Positions 1 through 8,700 of a DNA stretch of 64,000 nt are shown piece by piece. Under the pieces are notes generated by a model. It worked only from the letters and a program-made list of their open reading frames with translations. It had not been told where the DNA came from and made no database searches. The translations under genes and the position numbers were made by a program. Positions within the stretch are counted from its first letter, which is position 1, and each line of letters starts with the position of its first letter. The stretch covers positions 1 through 64,000 of the forward strand of contig CAIXFN010000113.1 in NCBI GenBank assembly GCA_903918755.1, in the 5' to 3' direction. This DNA comes from an uncultured Pedosphaera sp. Lineage in GTDB: Bacteria > Verrucomicrobiota > Verrucomicrobiia > Limisphaerales > Pedosphaeraceae.

Positions 1-20
1 CTGCGTCGCTCAGAAGCTGT

Positions 21-66
21 GCAGGGCAGGCAGGGGCGGTGGGGATTTATTCTGCTCGATCCGGTG
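21..66. repeat. Short direct repeat, copy 1 (partner at 790-836)
   Basis: The segment beginning GCAGGGCAGGCAGGGGCGG and ending CCGGTGG recurs at 790-836 with a few substitutions. It flanks the three-hairpin repeats and may be part of a larger degenerate repeat unit. No coding potential is seen. Confidence 0.6.
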
Positions 67-579
67 GTTTTGCCATCGGTCCATTTCCGGTAACCATGCA
101 GGTTTTCGGGTGCAGTAGGCGGAATCTCGTGGGTGGGTTGGCGAACGGATTAGGCCGCGCTTTCAGTGCTTGGTGAGTTTGAGGGACTGGATTCCTGGGG
201 CGGCGCGTGGGACGCTTTGCCCCAGGCTCAGGACTCCTGAGCCCGGAGCTTGAATTTTGGCGGGAGTGGATGATGGAAGGCACCTCCTCTCCCCGGCCCT
301 CTCCTCCATTCTGAATGGAAGAGAGGGGGAAGAGCGCTGGTTGGCCATCGTTGCGGGCCACGCAATTTCCATGGGCTCAGGAGTCCTGAGGCTGTTTTGG
401 GGCTGGAGAGTTGGGGAATTTGCGGGGAATCCGGGAGAGGGAATCGGTGCGGTAATGGACTTTTTGGTAGGTGCCGGTCGAGGAGACGCGGGGGCTCGGC
501 GGGAGCGGCGTTTGGAGAGTTGATGGGGCCGGTTTTGCCAGCATCAAATTAGATTATTTAGCAGATGGTAGTCGCGAGT

Positions 580-690
580 TTGGCACAACCCGCGGGGGGT
601 TGGGAGATTATTTTGATGTAAACCCAAGGTAGCTCGTGCCTCGCAACCTTGGGCTAGATGGCACAACACCGTTGGTGTTGGGGAATGGGG
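580..690. repeat. Three-hairpin intergenic repeat, copy 1
   Basis: The repeat has three consecutive inverted repeats. The first is CAACCC/GGGTTG around 586-602. The second is ACCCAAGGT pairing with ACCTTGGGC (622-630 with 646-654). The third is CAACACC-GTT-GGTGTTG at 664-680, a perfect 7-bp stem with a 3-base loop. The whole unit recurs at 850-960. I remember similar palindromic units scattered between genes in Bacteroidota and PVC genomes, but I cannot confirm that here. Confidence 0.75.
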
Positions 691-789
691 CGTCACGTCA
701 TCACGGGGGCCGCGAAATTGAGATCGGACGGGCAGATGGGTTCTCCGGAAGTTTCCGCCGCCGCCTCCCTGCTTTGCTGCTGCAGCTAC

Positions 790-836
790 GCAGGGCAGGT
801 CGGGGTGGTGGGGATTTATTCTGGCGGATCCGGTGG
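790..836. repeat. Short direct repeat, copy 2
   Basis: This is the partner of 21-66, sharing GTGGGGATTTATTCTG and the CCGGTGG end. It lies between the two three-hairpin copies. Confidence 0.6.
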
Positions 837-849
837 ATTATTCGAGAGA

Positions 850-960
850 TTGGCACAACCTGCTTCGGGTTGAGGGAACTTTTTGATGTAAACCCAAGGT
901 AGCTCGTGCCGAGCAACCCTGGGCTAGGTGGCGCAACACCGTTGGTGTTGGGGAATGGGG
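850..960. repeat. Three-hairpin intergenic repeat, copy 2
   Basis: This is a direct copy of 580-690, offset by exactly 270 bases. The third hairpin (934-950) is identical and the central stem is conserved. The first hairpin differs in its loop (TGCTTCG instead of GCGGG) but keeps a CAACC/GGTTG stem. Sequence drift with the stem kept suggests a structured element and not a fossil gene. Confidence 0.75.
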
Positions 961-1021
961 TGGCGGATTTTCTAGGGGATTTCTTTGGCCCTGGCGGGCC
1001 TGGCCGTGCTGGCCGTCCTGC

Positions 1022-1741
1022 TCAATAACCGATCATCTCGCGGACGACCCGCAGCATCGCGATCTGGGCAGAAAGATTCTTCATTTCGGCTTCGACGTTG
1101 AGGTAGGGAATGCCCAGGCGGGCGAAGTGGACGGAGAGGGAGCCGTCATCGGTCACACGTTGGTTGTCTTGCAAGACCACGTTCAGGTCGCGGCCTTTCA
1201 GGTATTCGAAGTGCACGGGTTCGGTCACGAAGATGAAATCGTATGGGTCGCACCGGGGACTGACGGCCACGGCGGCGGCGTCACTGCCAAGGTATGCTCC
1301 GGGCAGGAAACTGGCCACGGAGAAGGGTCCGGGGGTGGCATTGTGCAGGGCGATGATGAGGGGTTCGTTGTTGAGTTGGAAACGGGCCAGGTAATCCTGG
1401 GCGAAGGCGCGGATGACCGCCTGCGCTTCCGGCGAATGGCGGGAGTGGCGTTCCAGGGTGCCGGTGATGCCGGCCTCCGAGAAGATGCGATTGGGATCGA
1501 ATTGATAGAAGTGGCCGGCCAAATGGAAACTGACCAACCGCTCCCCGATATGAACGAGTTCGATGATGCGTCCGCCGAATTCCGCCAGATTGGCCAGTCC
1601 GGCGGTGACGGAGGTGTCTTCGTCGTCGTGGACGTTCAAGAACGTGGGACGGGAAGGATGGCGCTCATGCACCACGGCCCGGACGGTCGTATCCCCCAAT
1701 TGCCAGGCGGTCCCGTCGCTGGCCTTGATTTGGTTTTCCAT
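1022..1741 (-). CDS. M14/AstE-like metallohydrolase, putative
   Basis: The protein has 239 residues and no signal peptide, so it is probably cytoplasmic. I do not recognise a named family with certainty. Visible motifs fit the zinc carboxypeptidase/succinylglutamate desuccinylase superfamily: an H-x-x-E pair at H38/E41, an F-D-P-N-R stretch at 81-85 like the D-x-N-R substrate arginine motif, H133 in A-L-H-N as a third zinc ligand, and E217 in N-V-E-A-E as a candidate general base. The substrate is unknown. The start lies 3 bases after the stop of the upstream deacetylase-family gene, so the two are almost certainly co-transcribed. A joint role in removing amide-linked groups would fit both folds, but that is inference. 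Superfamily assignment is moderate; function is not assigned. Confidence 0.6.
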   Translation of the reverse strand: MENQIKASDGTAWQLGDTTVRAVVHERHPSRPTFLNVHDDEDTSVTAGLANLAEFGGRIIELVHIGERLVSFHLAGHFYQFDPNRIFSEAGITGTLERHSRHSPEAQAVIRAFAQDYLARFQLNNEPLIIALHNATPGPFSVASFLPGAYLGSDAAAVAVSPRCDPYDFIFVTEPVHFEYLKGRDLNVVLQDNQRVTDDGSLSVHFARLGIPYLNVEAEMKNLSAQIAMLRVVREMIGY

Positions 1742-1744
1742 GCT

Positions 1745-2608
1745 TCAAACCCCGGCCCAGCCGCGCAGGTAGGCCAGGATCAGTTCCGGCAGGTCGGGGC
1801 TGTAACCGCCTTCGAGCAGGGTGAAGGCGGGGACGCCCAATTCCCGGATGGATTCGCCGAGCCAGTGAAAATCCTCGGCTTCCAGCGTCTCCTGGGCCAA
1901 CGGATCGCGCGCGTAGGCGTCGAATCCCGCCGAAACCGCCACCAATTCGGGTTGGAATTCCCGCAATTTCGCCAGCGCCCGCTCCAGCACCTGCCGGTAT
2001 TCCGCCCGCGGCGTGGCGGGCGGAACGGGGAAATTGAAACAATTGTTGCCCACGTTCGCGGTCCCGGTGCCCGGATAGCAGGGGGATTGGTGAATCGAGA
2101 AGAAAGCCGCGCCGGGCCTGTCCTTCAGAATATCCTCGGTGCCGTTGCCATGGTGGACGTCGAAATCGAATACCGCCACGCGCTGAATGCCGGTCGCCAG
2201 GGCTTCCTCGACGGCAATGGCCACGGAATTGAGGTAGCAAAAGCCCATTTGGGTGTCCCGGGTGGCGTGGTGTCCCGGCGGACGCAAAAGGCTGAAGGCT
2301 TTTTCGCCCCGGCGCGCGGCGGCCAGGGCAGCCAGGGCGCCGCCCACGGAGCACCGGGCGTGCTCGGCAATGCCCGGATGGTTCGGGGTGTCCTCATCAA
2401 AATCCCCGGCCGAGGTCAGCCGCGCCAGCATCCGCGCCGAATGGGCGCGCCGGATCGCCTGGTCCTCCACGGGTAGCGGCTCCGCCCAGGTGATGGGCAA
2501 TTCCGTTTGGGTCCGCAGCCGTTCCAAGGTGCGGCTGATCCGCTGGGGGCGTTCGGGATGGCCGGATTTGGCATAATCCACGCAGCGTTCGTCGGTGATG
2601 ATAATCAT
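1745..2608 (-). CDS. Histone deacetylase family amidohydrolase
   Basis: This 287-residue zinc hydrolase belongs to the arginase/deacetylase fold family that includes AcuC, acetylpolyamine amidohydrolase and eukaryotic HDACs. The active site is complete: catalytic H113-H114 in R-P-P-G-H-H, zinc ligands D150 and H152 in F-D-F-D-V-H-H-G-N-G, D230 in S-A-G-F-D, and the transition-state tyrosine Y269 in E-G-G-Y. The length is near that of bacterial members. The substrate (acetyl-lysine, acetylpolyamine or another amide) cannot be read from sequence. It is the first gene of a two-gene minus-strand operon and is divergent from the S1/P1 nuclease, with 71 bases between the start codons that must hold both promoters. 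Confidence 0.93.
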   Translation of the reverse strand: MIIITDERCVDYAKSGHPERPQRISRTLERLRTQTELPITWAEPLPVEDQAIRRAHSARMLARLTSAGDFDEDTPNHPGIAEHARCSVGGALAALAAARRGEKAFSLLRPPGHHATRDTQMGFCYLNSVAIAVEEALATGIQRVAVFDFDVHHGNGTEDILKDRPGAAFFSIHQSPCYPGTGTANVGNNCFNFPVPPATPRAEYRQVLERALAKLREFQPELVAVSAGFDAYARDPLAQETLEAEDFHWLGESIRELGVPAFTLLEGGYSPDLPELILAYLRGWAGV

Positions 2609-2679
2609 TTTTCGGGGCGTTTTGGCTTGGGCCTGCGCGCCAAGGGATATTATGCTGCGGAAAGATTGAAATTCTTGCC

Positions 2680-3699
2680 ATGAAAAAAAATCTCGCCCTC
2701 CTCACCGGATGCCTGCTGTTCGCCGCGCTGGCCCCCCGCCCCTGTGCGGCCTGGGATTATGAAGGCCACCGCCTGGTCAACCAGGTCGCGCTGGCTTCCC
2801 TGCCCGCCAATTTTCCCGCCTTCGCCCTGACTCCGGAGGCCCGCGAACGGATCGCGTTTCTCAGCGGCGAGCCGGACCGCTGGCGCAACACCTCCGACCT
2901 CAACCATTTCAACGGTCCGGATCACTACCTGGACCTGGAGGAGTTGCAACAGTATGGACTCGAAATTCCGTCGCTGGATCATTTCCGCTACGATTTTGTG
3001 GGTCAAATGGCCCGCGCCCGCGCGGCCCACCCGGAGAATTTCAAACCCATTGATCCGGAGAAGGATCGTGATCACACCCGGCAATTGATCGGGTTTTTGC
3101 CCTGGGCCATTCAGGAGAATTTTGATCGGCTGAAGTCCGGATTCGCCTATTTGAAAGCCTTCCAAGACGGGGGAACGCCGGAAGAAATTGCGAATGCGCA
3201 AGCCAACATCGTTTACGTGATGGGGGTGATGGGCCACTACGTAGGCGATGGGGCCCAACCGCTGCACACCACCATGCACTTCAATGGCTGGGTGGGCGAA
3301 AATCCCCAGGGCTACACCACCCGGGCGATCCATAGCCTGATTGACGGCGGCTATTTTACCAAGATCGGCGGCGTGACCCTGAAGGAACTTGAACCCAGCG
3401 TCCATCCGGTGGAAGTCCTGCCCGCCGGTGATCTCTTCAAACAAATCATGGATTACCTCCAGGCCCAACAAAAGCTGGTGGAACCGCTTTACCAAATGGA
3501 AAAGGCGGGCAAATTTTCCGGCGAAGGCGAAAACGGGATGGCGGGCAAACCCTTCCTGACCAAACAATTGGTCGTCGGCGGGCAGATGCTGAGCACCCTT
3601 TGGTACACCGCCTACCAGCAGGCGGCCCCGGATAATTATCTGCGGAGCCAATTGGCCAAGCGCAAACTCAAGGCGGAGTCCGCGGCACCCAAGAATTGA
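2680..3699 (+). CDS. S1/P1-type nuclease
   Basis: This is a secreted zinc-dependent nuclease of 339 residues. It starts with a clear signal peptide (M-K-K-N-L-A-L-L-T-G, hydrophobic core, A-A-W). Cleavage before W-D-Y-E-G-H places a tryptophan at the mature N-terminus, where S1/P1 enzymes use it as a zinc ligand. Further expected metal-site motifs are N-H-F-N-G-P-D-H in the first third and H-Y-V-G-D-G-A-Q-P-L-H in the middle, matching the family H-x3-D-x5-H pattern. It is somewhat longer than fungal S1/P1. It probably degrades single-stranded DNA or RNA in the periplasm or outside the cell, possibly for phosphate or nucleoside salvage. A strong hairpin follows the stop codon. Confidence 0.92.
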   Translation: MKKNLALLTGCLLFAALAPRPCAAWDYEGHRLVNQVALASLPANFPAFALTPEARERIAFLSGEPDRWRNTSDLNHFNGPDHYLDLEELQQYGLEIPSLDHFRYDFVGQMARARAAHPENFKPIDPEKDRDHTRQLIGFLPWAIQENFDRLKSGFAYLKAFQDGGTPEEIANAQANIVYVMGVMGHYVGDGAQPLHTTMHFNGWVGENPQGYTTRAIHSLIDGGYFTKIGGVTLKELEPSVHPVEVLPAGDLFKQIMDYLQAQQKLVEPLYQMEKAGKFSGEGENGMAGKPFLTKQLVVGGQMLSTLWYTAYQQAAPDNYLRSQLAKRKLKAESAAPKN

Positions 3700-3713
3700 G
3701 TGGTCTTCGGTGG

Positions 3714-3749
3714 GATGCGGGGACTCGATAGAGTCCCCGCATCGGTTTT
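3714..3749 (+). terminator. Rho-independent terminator of the S1/P1 nuclease gene
   Basis: A perfect 13-bp stem, GATGCGGGGACTC with GAGTCCCCGCATC, closes a GATA tetraloop and is followed by GGTTTT. It lies 15 bases past the nuclease stop codon. Confidence 0.85.
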
Positions 3750-3785
3750 AAGGCAAGTCGGCGAAGTCGAGTCTCAAGACTCCTG

Positions 3786-3999
3786 AGCCCGCTTCAGCGT
3801 CCACCTGGCGAGAGCGCTGAAAAAGCCGGGCCCGCTTGGTTTTGTTGAGTTGAAGCGGCGTGAACGCCGCGCTCCACCGCTCGGCAACGGCGTAACCCGA
3901 TTGCAAGGGTCTCGATAAGAATGGCAGCGAGGGAGAAGAGGGCTGGGCGGTCGGCGTTGCGGGCCACGCAAGTTCGCTGGGCTGAGGGGTCCTGAGTCT
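3786..3999. repeat. 214-bp direct repeat, copy 1
   Basis: It is nearly identical to 4473-4686 and has the same length. It contains a palindrome GCGGCGT-GA-ACGCCGC at 3855-3870. Its last third (a segment ending GTTGCGGGCCACGCAA and a CTGAG tail) also occurs in diverged form near 325-390, so at least three partial copies exist in this window. Confidence 0.85.
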
Positions 4000-4004
4000 T
4001 TGGG

Positions 4005-4072
4005 CGCTTGATCCCACGACGGGAATTTTGGTGGGCGGGGAAGATTGCAGGCACCGCCTCTCCCCTGCCCTT
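4005..4072. repeat. Second repeat module, copy 1
   Basis: It runs from CGCTTGATCCCACGACGGG to a pyrimidine-rich CTCTCCCCTGCCCTT end. It recurs at 4357-4428, and a related form lies near 256-310. In copy 1 it follows the 214-bp repeat; in copy 2 it precedes it, so the modules have been shuffled. Confidence 0.75.
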
Positions 4073-4356
4073 CCAAGAAACTCAATTCACAACCTGTTTT
4101 AACAACCTTCCGGACAACCTCGGTCAGCAAGGTTTGCCTTTCCGCGGAACCCCATGCCGCCCCGCCGGGGCTTGGAGGTTCGTTTCGGAGCGATTGCTAT
4201 AAACATGTCGCGCCGCTGGCGCTGGGAAGCGGATGGGGCAGCGCATTGCGCCGGAGCCTCCCCGTTTCGCCAGGGCTTCCGCCGTCGCTGAGGCAGCTAT
4301 GGCGGACGGGACGCCGGACAGGATGCAGGGCAGGCCGGGTTTTTAAAGCCGCAGGA

Positions 4357-4428
4357 CGCTTGATCCCGCGACGGGAATTTGGGAGGGCGGGGAAGATTGC
4401 AGGCACCTCCTCTCCCCTGCCTTCTCCG
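4357..4428. repeat. Second repeat module, copy 2
   Basis: This is the partner of 4005-4072, differing by a few substitutions and an indel. It lies upstream of the 214-bp repeat copy 2. Confidence 0.75.
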
Positions 4429-4472
4429 CCATTACTCAGGCTTGTGCAATAGGGGGAAGGGGCGCGTGCTCC

Positions 4473-4686
4473 AGCCCGCTTCAGCGTCCACCTGGCGAGG
4501 GCGCTGAAAAAGCCGGGCCCGCTTGGTTTTGTTGAGTTGAAGCGGAGTGAACGCCGCGCTCCACCGCTCGGCAACGGTGCAACCCTATTGCACGGGTCTC
4601 AATAAGAATGGCAACGAGGGAGAAGAGGGCTGGGCGGTCGGCGTTGCGGGCCACGCAAGTTCCACGGGCTGAGGGGTCCTGAGTCT
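4473..4686. repeat. 214-bp direct repeat, copy 2
   Basis: This is the partner of 3786-3999 at an offset of 687 bases. The palindrome in this copy carries one mismatch (GCGGAGT with ACGCCGC). Confidence 0.85.
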
Positions 4687-4897
4687 CTTCGCAACGGTCC
4701 TTGCGGTCCGCCCGAGCAAGAATGGCCCGCTCCTTTTTCGCTACTCAAAAAGGCCAAGTGCTGTATGGTAATGGAAACTTAGCCAAAATTTCCCAGCAGT
4801 TATGGAATTGCCAAGGCATTACGCTAAAACGACGAAGCTTCCGCGCAGCGGCGGGGAAGCGGGCCACGCGGTGGTTGCGGACGATCCCTTCCCCCTG

Positions 4898-5728
4898 ATG
4901 GCGCGGTCCCAATTACCAGACCGAGTGACCGGGAAGTCTTCGAAATCGACCCGCCGGGCCTTCACGCTGGTTGATCTGTTGGCGATCCTGGCTCTTGGCG
5001 TATTCCTGGTCTTGGTGGCCGTGCCGGCGCTGGCCCACAGTCAGCGGGCTTCGGACAACGCCATCTGCGCCAACAACCTCCGCCAGTTAATGCAGGCCTG
5101 GCAGATGTACAGCGATGACAACGCCGGCGCCCTGATGGCCAATCCCCCGGCGGGAACATCGGGTTACCTGGGTTGGGTGAAAGGCGTCCTCGATTTCAAC
5201 GCGAACACACCGGACAATTTCAATGCCGCCTACCTCACGAATTCCGCCAATGCAGCCATGGGGTTTTACGTTCGTTCCGCTTCCCTGTTCCGCTGTCCGG
5301 CGGACCATACCTTCCTGCTGCGCAGCAGCGTCCCGACTTATCGCGTGCGCAGCTATTCGATGAATGCGTATCTCGGGCCGGGCGCCAGCGGTTGGAGCGC
5401 CGGGTACCAAATCATGGTCAACCAAAACCAGGTCAGCCAACCCGAGCGCACCTTCGTGCTGCTGGAGGAACATCCGGGCAGCATCAATGACGGATCGTTG
5501 ATTGTGGATGTGGCCGGAACGGGATCAGCAAATGTTTTGGTGGATGTGCCGGCGGCGTTTCACGCGGGCGCTGCCACCATCGCCTTCGGGGATGGTCACA
5601 CGGAATTATGGCAGTGGACCGATGCCCGCACCATGCCGCCGATCGGTGGCGTGTCGGTGGGAAATATTGCCTGTCCCAATAATGCCGACGTGACGCGGCT
5701 GCAAAAGGTCACGACGTATCATCCTTGA
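4898..5728 (+). CDS. Type IV pilin-like / pseudopilin protein with H-x-DG tail
   Basis: The protein has 276 residues. A basic 21-residue leader (M-A-R-S-Q through T-R-R-A) precedes F22-T-L-V-D and a long hydrophobic helix, the class III prepilin signal cleaved by PilD. The fifth mature residue is D instead of the usual E. The body resembles the pseudopilin-like proteins abundant in Verrucomicrobiota and Planctomycetota, with A-D-H and F-G-D-G-H near the C-terminus (the H-x9-DG type tail). It may be a minor pseudopilin or a surface protein exported through a type II-like system. An in-frame ATG at 4802 would give a 53-residue leader. I preferred 4898 because the shorter leader is typical, though neither start has a good ribosome binding site. 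A secreted propeller gene follows after 22 bases. Confidence 0.85.
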   Translation: MARSQLPDRVTGKSSKSTRRAFTLVDLLAILALGVFLVLVAVPALAHSQRASDNAICANNLRQLMQAWQMYSDDNAGALMANPPAGTSGYLGWVKGVLDFNANTPDNFNAAYLTNSANAAMGFYVRSASLFRCPADHTFLLRSSVPTYRVRSYSMNAYLGPGASGWSAGYQIMVNQNQVSQPERTFVLLEEHPGSINDGSLIVDVAGTGSANVLVDVPAAFHAGAATIAFGDGHTELWQWTDARTMPPIGGVSVGNIACPNNADVTRLQKVTTYHP

Positions 5729-5750
5729 GCTGCGGGGGAGCCACTGCGAC

Positions 5751-8700
5751 ATGAAACCTACTCTTTGCCACCGACTGCCGCTGGTTCTGGCTGCGCTCAT
5801 GCTTTCCCAGCCGGTCGAGGCTGCCTCGCTTTTGTCCAGTCCCGCCACCCCGATGATCCCCACCGCCGGGGCGGCGTCGGATTGTCACAACCCCGGCGTG
5901 AGCGCCGACGGCCGTTTCGTCGTCTTCGTCAGCGCGGCGGGGAATCTCGTCACGAATGACGCCAATGGCGTGTTCGATGTTTTCGTGCGCGATCGCCAAC
6001 TGTCCCAGACCATTCTGGTGAGCGTGAATTACGCCGGCACCGGGAGCGGCAACGGCCCTTCCCAATCCCCCACCATCAGCGCGAATGGTCGTTACGTGAC
6101 TTTTGAAAGTTCGGCGAGCGACCTGGTTACGAATGATGCCAACAACGCCGCGGATGTCTTTGTCCGGGATTTGGTCGCCAACACCACCACGCTGGTCAGC
6201 CAAACGGCGGGCGGTAGTTCCGGCAACCAGGCCTCCACCGCCCCCACCCTGACCCCGGATGGCCGCTTCGTCCTTTTCTGCAGCCAGGCGTCCGACCTGG
6301 TCTCCGGCGACAGCAACCTCTCCGCGGATTTGTTCGTGCGGGATATGGTCCTGGGGACGAATGTCATGGTGACCCGCAGTTACCTGAAAACCACGAGCCA
6401 CGCCGGCCTCTCGGTGACCTGGGACAGCAATCGCCTGATCAGCGATGACGGACGGTGGGTGGCCTTCCAAAGTACCGCCACCAATTTGATCCAGGGGGAC
6501 CCCAATGGAGTTGCGGACGTCTTTGTGCGCGACCGGCTTTATGACTCCAACGTTTTGGCCAGCGTCAACACGGCCGGCACCGGGTTTGGCAACGCGTCCG
6601 CGCAAAACGCCTCCCTGGATGCCAGCGGTCGGTATGTCGCCTTTCAAAGTGCTTCGACGAATCTGAACGCCAAGGATTTGAGCGCCAACCTGGATGTGTA
6701 CCGCCGCGATCTGGTGGCGCACACCACCGTCCTGGCCAGCGCCAACACCAACGGCACCAACAGCGCCTCGGGGAGTTCGGGCAATCCGGTGCTGAGTCGC
6801 TCCGGCAATGCTTTGTTGTTCCTGAGCACGGCCAATGATCTGGTGGCAGGTGATACCAATACTTCCGGGGCGGACCTTTTCCTCCGCGATTTTACCGCCG
6901 GCACCACGGTGCTGGTCGATTACCGGGTCGCCTCCTCGGTGGATACTCCCGGGCCGGCGCTGTCGGCCGATGGGCGCTTTGCGCTCTACCGGAACGGCGC
7001 CAACAATTTGATGCTCTATGATGCGGTCGCGCATTCCCGCACCGTGGTCGCCACCAATCCCGCCACCGCGGATGGGATTATGACGGATGATGCCCAGTTC
7101 ATCACCTATTTGGCCCAGGCGGATCTGGCTGGTGTGCAAAATATCTACCTGTTTAACCGCGCCGCCGGGACTACCGAACTAGTTTCCCGCCACCACCCCG
7201 CGCTGACCAATGCCACTGGCTCCGCCTCCAGCCGAATGGTTCCCGGGGCGCTGAGTGCGGACGGCCGGGTGGTGGCATTTGAAAGCTTTGCCGGCGACTT
7301 GACGACGGGCGATACCAATGGCACCCGCGATGTCTGGGTGGCCGACTACACGGCTTCGCCATCGACCTTGACCCGCCTGAGCAACCTCATTAGCGGATTC
7401 GCGCGCGGGCCGTCCCGGCGCCCGGTCGTGAGCGGGGATGGCCGATGGCTGGCTTTTGAAGCCATTCCGGATGGAACACCCAACACCGGGCTGGCCACCC
7501 GTTACAGTCTGTATGTTTTCGACCGCCAAGCCGGCACGAACGGCGTGGTCGCCGGGGTCGGCAGTGTGGTTGCCCCCGCCTTTGCGGTGTTCAGCCAGAG
7601 CGGCGGCAAACTGGCGTTTCAAAGTAGCGAAACGGGAGTCGCCGGTTATGCTTCCACGATAGCGCAAATCTATTATCGTGATCCCGTCCGGGGCACCAAC
7701 CGGTTGGTCTCGCACAATTACGCGGGCACGGCCCCGGCCACCACCGCATCCTCCAGCCCCGTGATCAGTCCGGACGGCCGTTACGTGGCGTATCTCAGTG
7801 CGGCGACGGATCTGGTCACCACCACAACCGCCGGCGTTAACGCCTACCTCTGGGACTCGACCACCGGCGTCAATTATTTGGCCAGCCGCATCGGCACTGG
7901 CACCGGCCTCAATCAGATCAGCCGGGTCAATTTCGGTGCCAACGGCACCCTCCTGACCTTTCAAAACCCCACGACGACGTATGTCTGGGATATCAGCACG
8001 CGGGCGGTCACGATCGGCTACAGCGATGCCGCGAATGCCACGCTCAGCGCCGATGGCCGGTTCCTGGCTTGTGAACGGACCAGCCCTTATTCCGTGATGG
8101 ATACCAACAGTGTCGCCGACGTCTACGTGATCGATCGCCCGGCCAGCTCGGTTGCTTTGGTCAGCGTCAATCTGGCGGGCAACGCCGCGGGAAAGGGCCG
8201 ATCATTCTCGCCGACCATCTCCCCGGATGCGCGCTATGTTCTCTTTCGGAGCAGCGCCACCAACCTGGTGGCCAATGATACCAATGGTTTCGTGGATATC
8301 TTTCTGCGCGACCGGCAGTTGAACCGCACCATCCTGGTGAGTCGCAACTTCGCGGGGACCGGCTCGGCCAACCGTTTTTCCATCAACCCCCAGTTTAGCG
8401 CCAACGGGAACTGCGTGTTGTTTGAGAGCTACGCGTCCGACCTAATGGCCGGAGACTTCAACCAGGCGCGCGATATCTTTCGCCTCCAAATCAATCACGG
8501 GGATAGCGATGGGGACGGCCTGCCGGACGATTGGGAACTGGCCTATTTCAATACGCTGGATCGCGATGGCACGGGGGATTTCGACAGGGACGGGATGACC
8601 GACCTGCAGGAGTACCTCGCCGGGACGGACCCGACCAATGCCGGCTCCGTCCTGCCGGTCCTTACCCTTTCCCAACCCGCCGGCGGACCCGTGCGCATTC

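Larger units (their letters stand above)
1..1020. other. Non-coding region with structured repeats
   Basis: No convincing gene is present. The short open frames here are low-complexity and lack a domain or ribosome binding site. The stretch holds two copies of a 111-bp three-hairpin repeat (580-690 and 850-960), two copies of a roughly 46-bp segment (21-66 and 790-836), and diverged pieces (about 256-317 and 325-390) of repeats found again at 3786-4686. It ends against the stop codon of the metallohydrolase-like gene on the minus strand. Confidence 0.7.
3750..4897. other. Non-coding repeat-rich region
   Basis: No gene is supported in about 1.1 kb. Open frames on both strands here translate into arginine/serine/proline-rich text that follows the repeats. 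The content is a 214-bp direct repeat (3786-3999 and 4473-4686), a second repeated module (4005-4072 and 4357-4428), and unique sequence between them (about 4074-4356) and after them (4687-4897). The promoter of the following pilin-like gene should lie in the last 150 bases, but I see no clear -35/-10 pair. Confidence 0.7.

Noticed and set aside
257-523. Small open frames in the left non-coding region
   Set aside because: They follow repeat sequence, have no ribosome binding site and give Gly/Arg-rich low-complexity products.
1127-2476. A 449-codon open frame on the plus strand
   Set aside because: It lies antisense to the deacetylase-family and metallohydrolase-like genes, which have complete motifs. 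The long open frame comes from high GC content and codon bias.
4045-4574. Open frames of 125-135 codons inside the repeat region on both strands
   Set aside because: The same text recurs wherever the 214-bp repeat recurs, so they reflect the repeat and not a gene.
5709-7139. A 476-codon minus-strand frame with apparent repeats
   Set aside because: The repeats are the reverse complement of the PD40 repeats in the secreted propeller gene.
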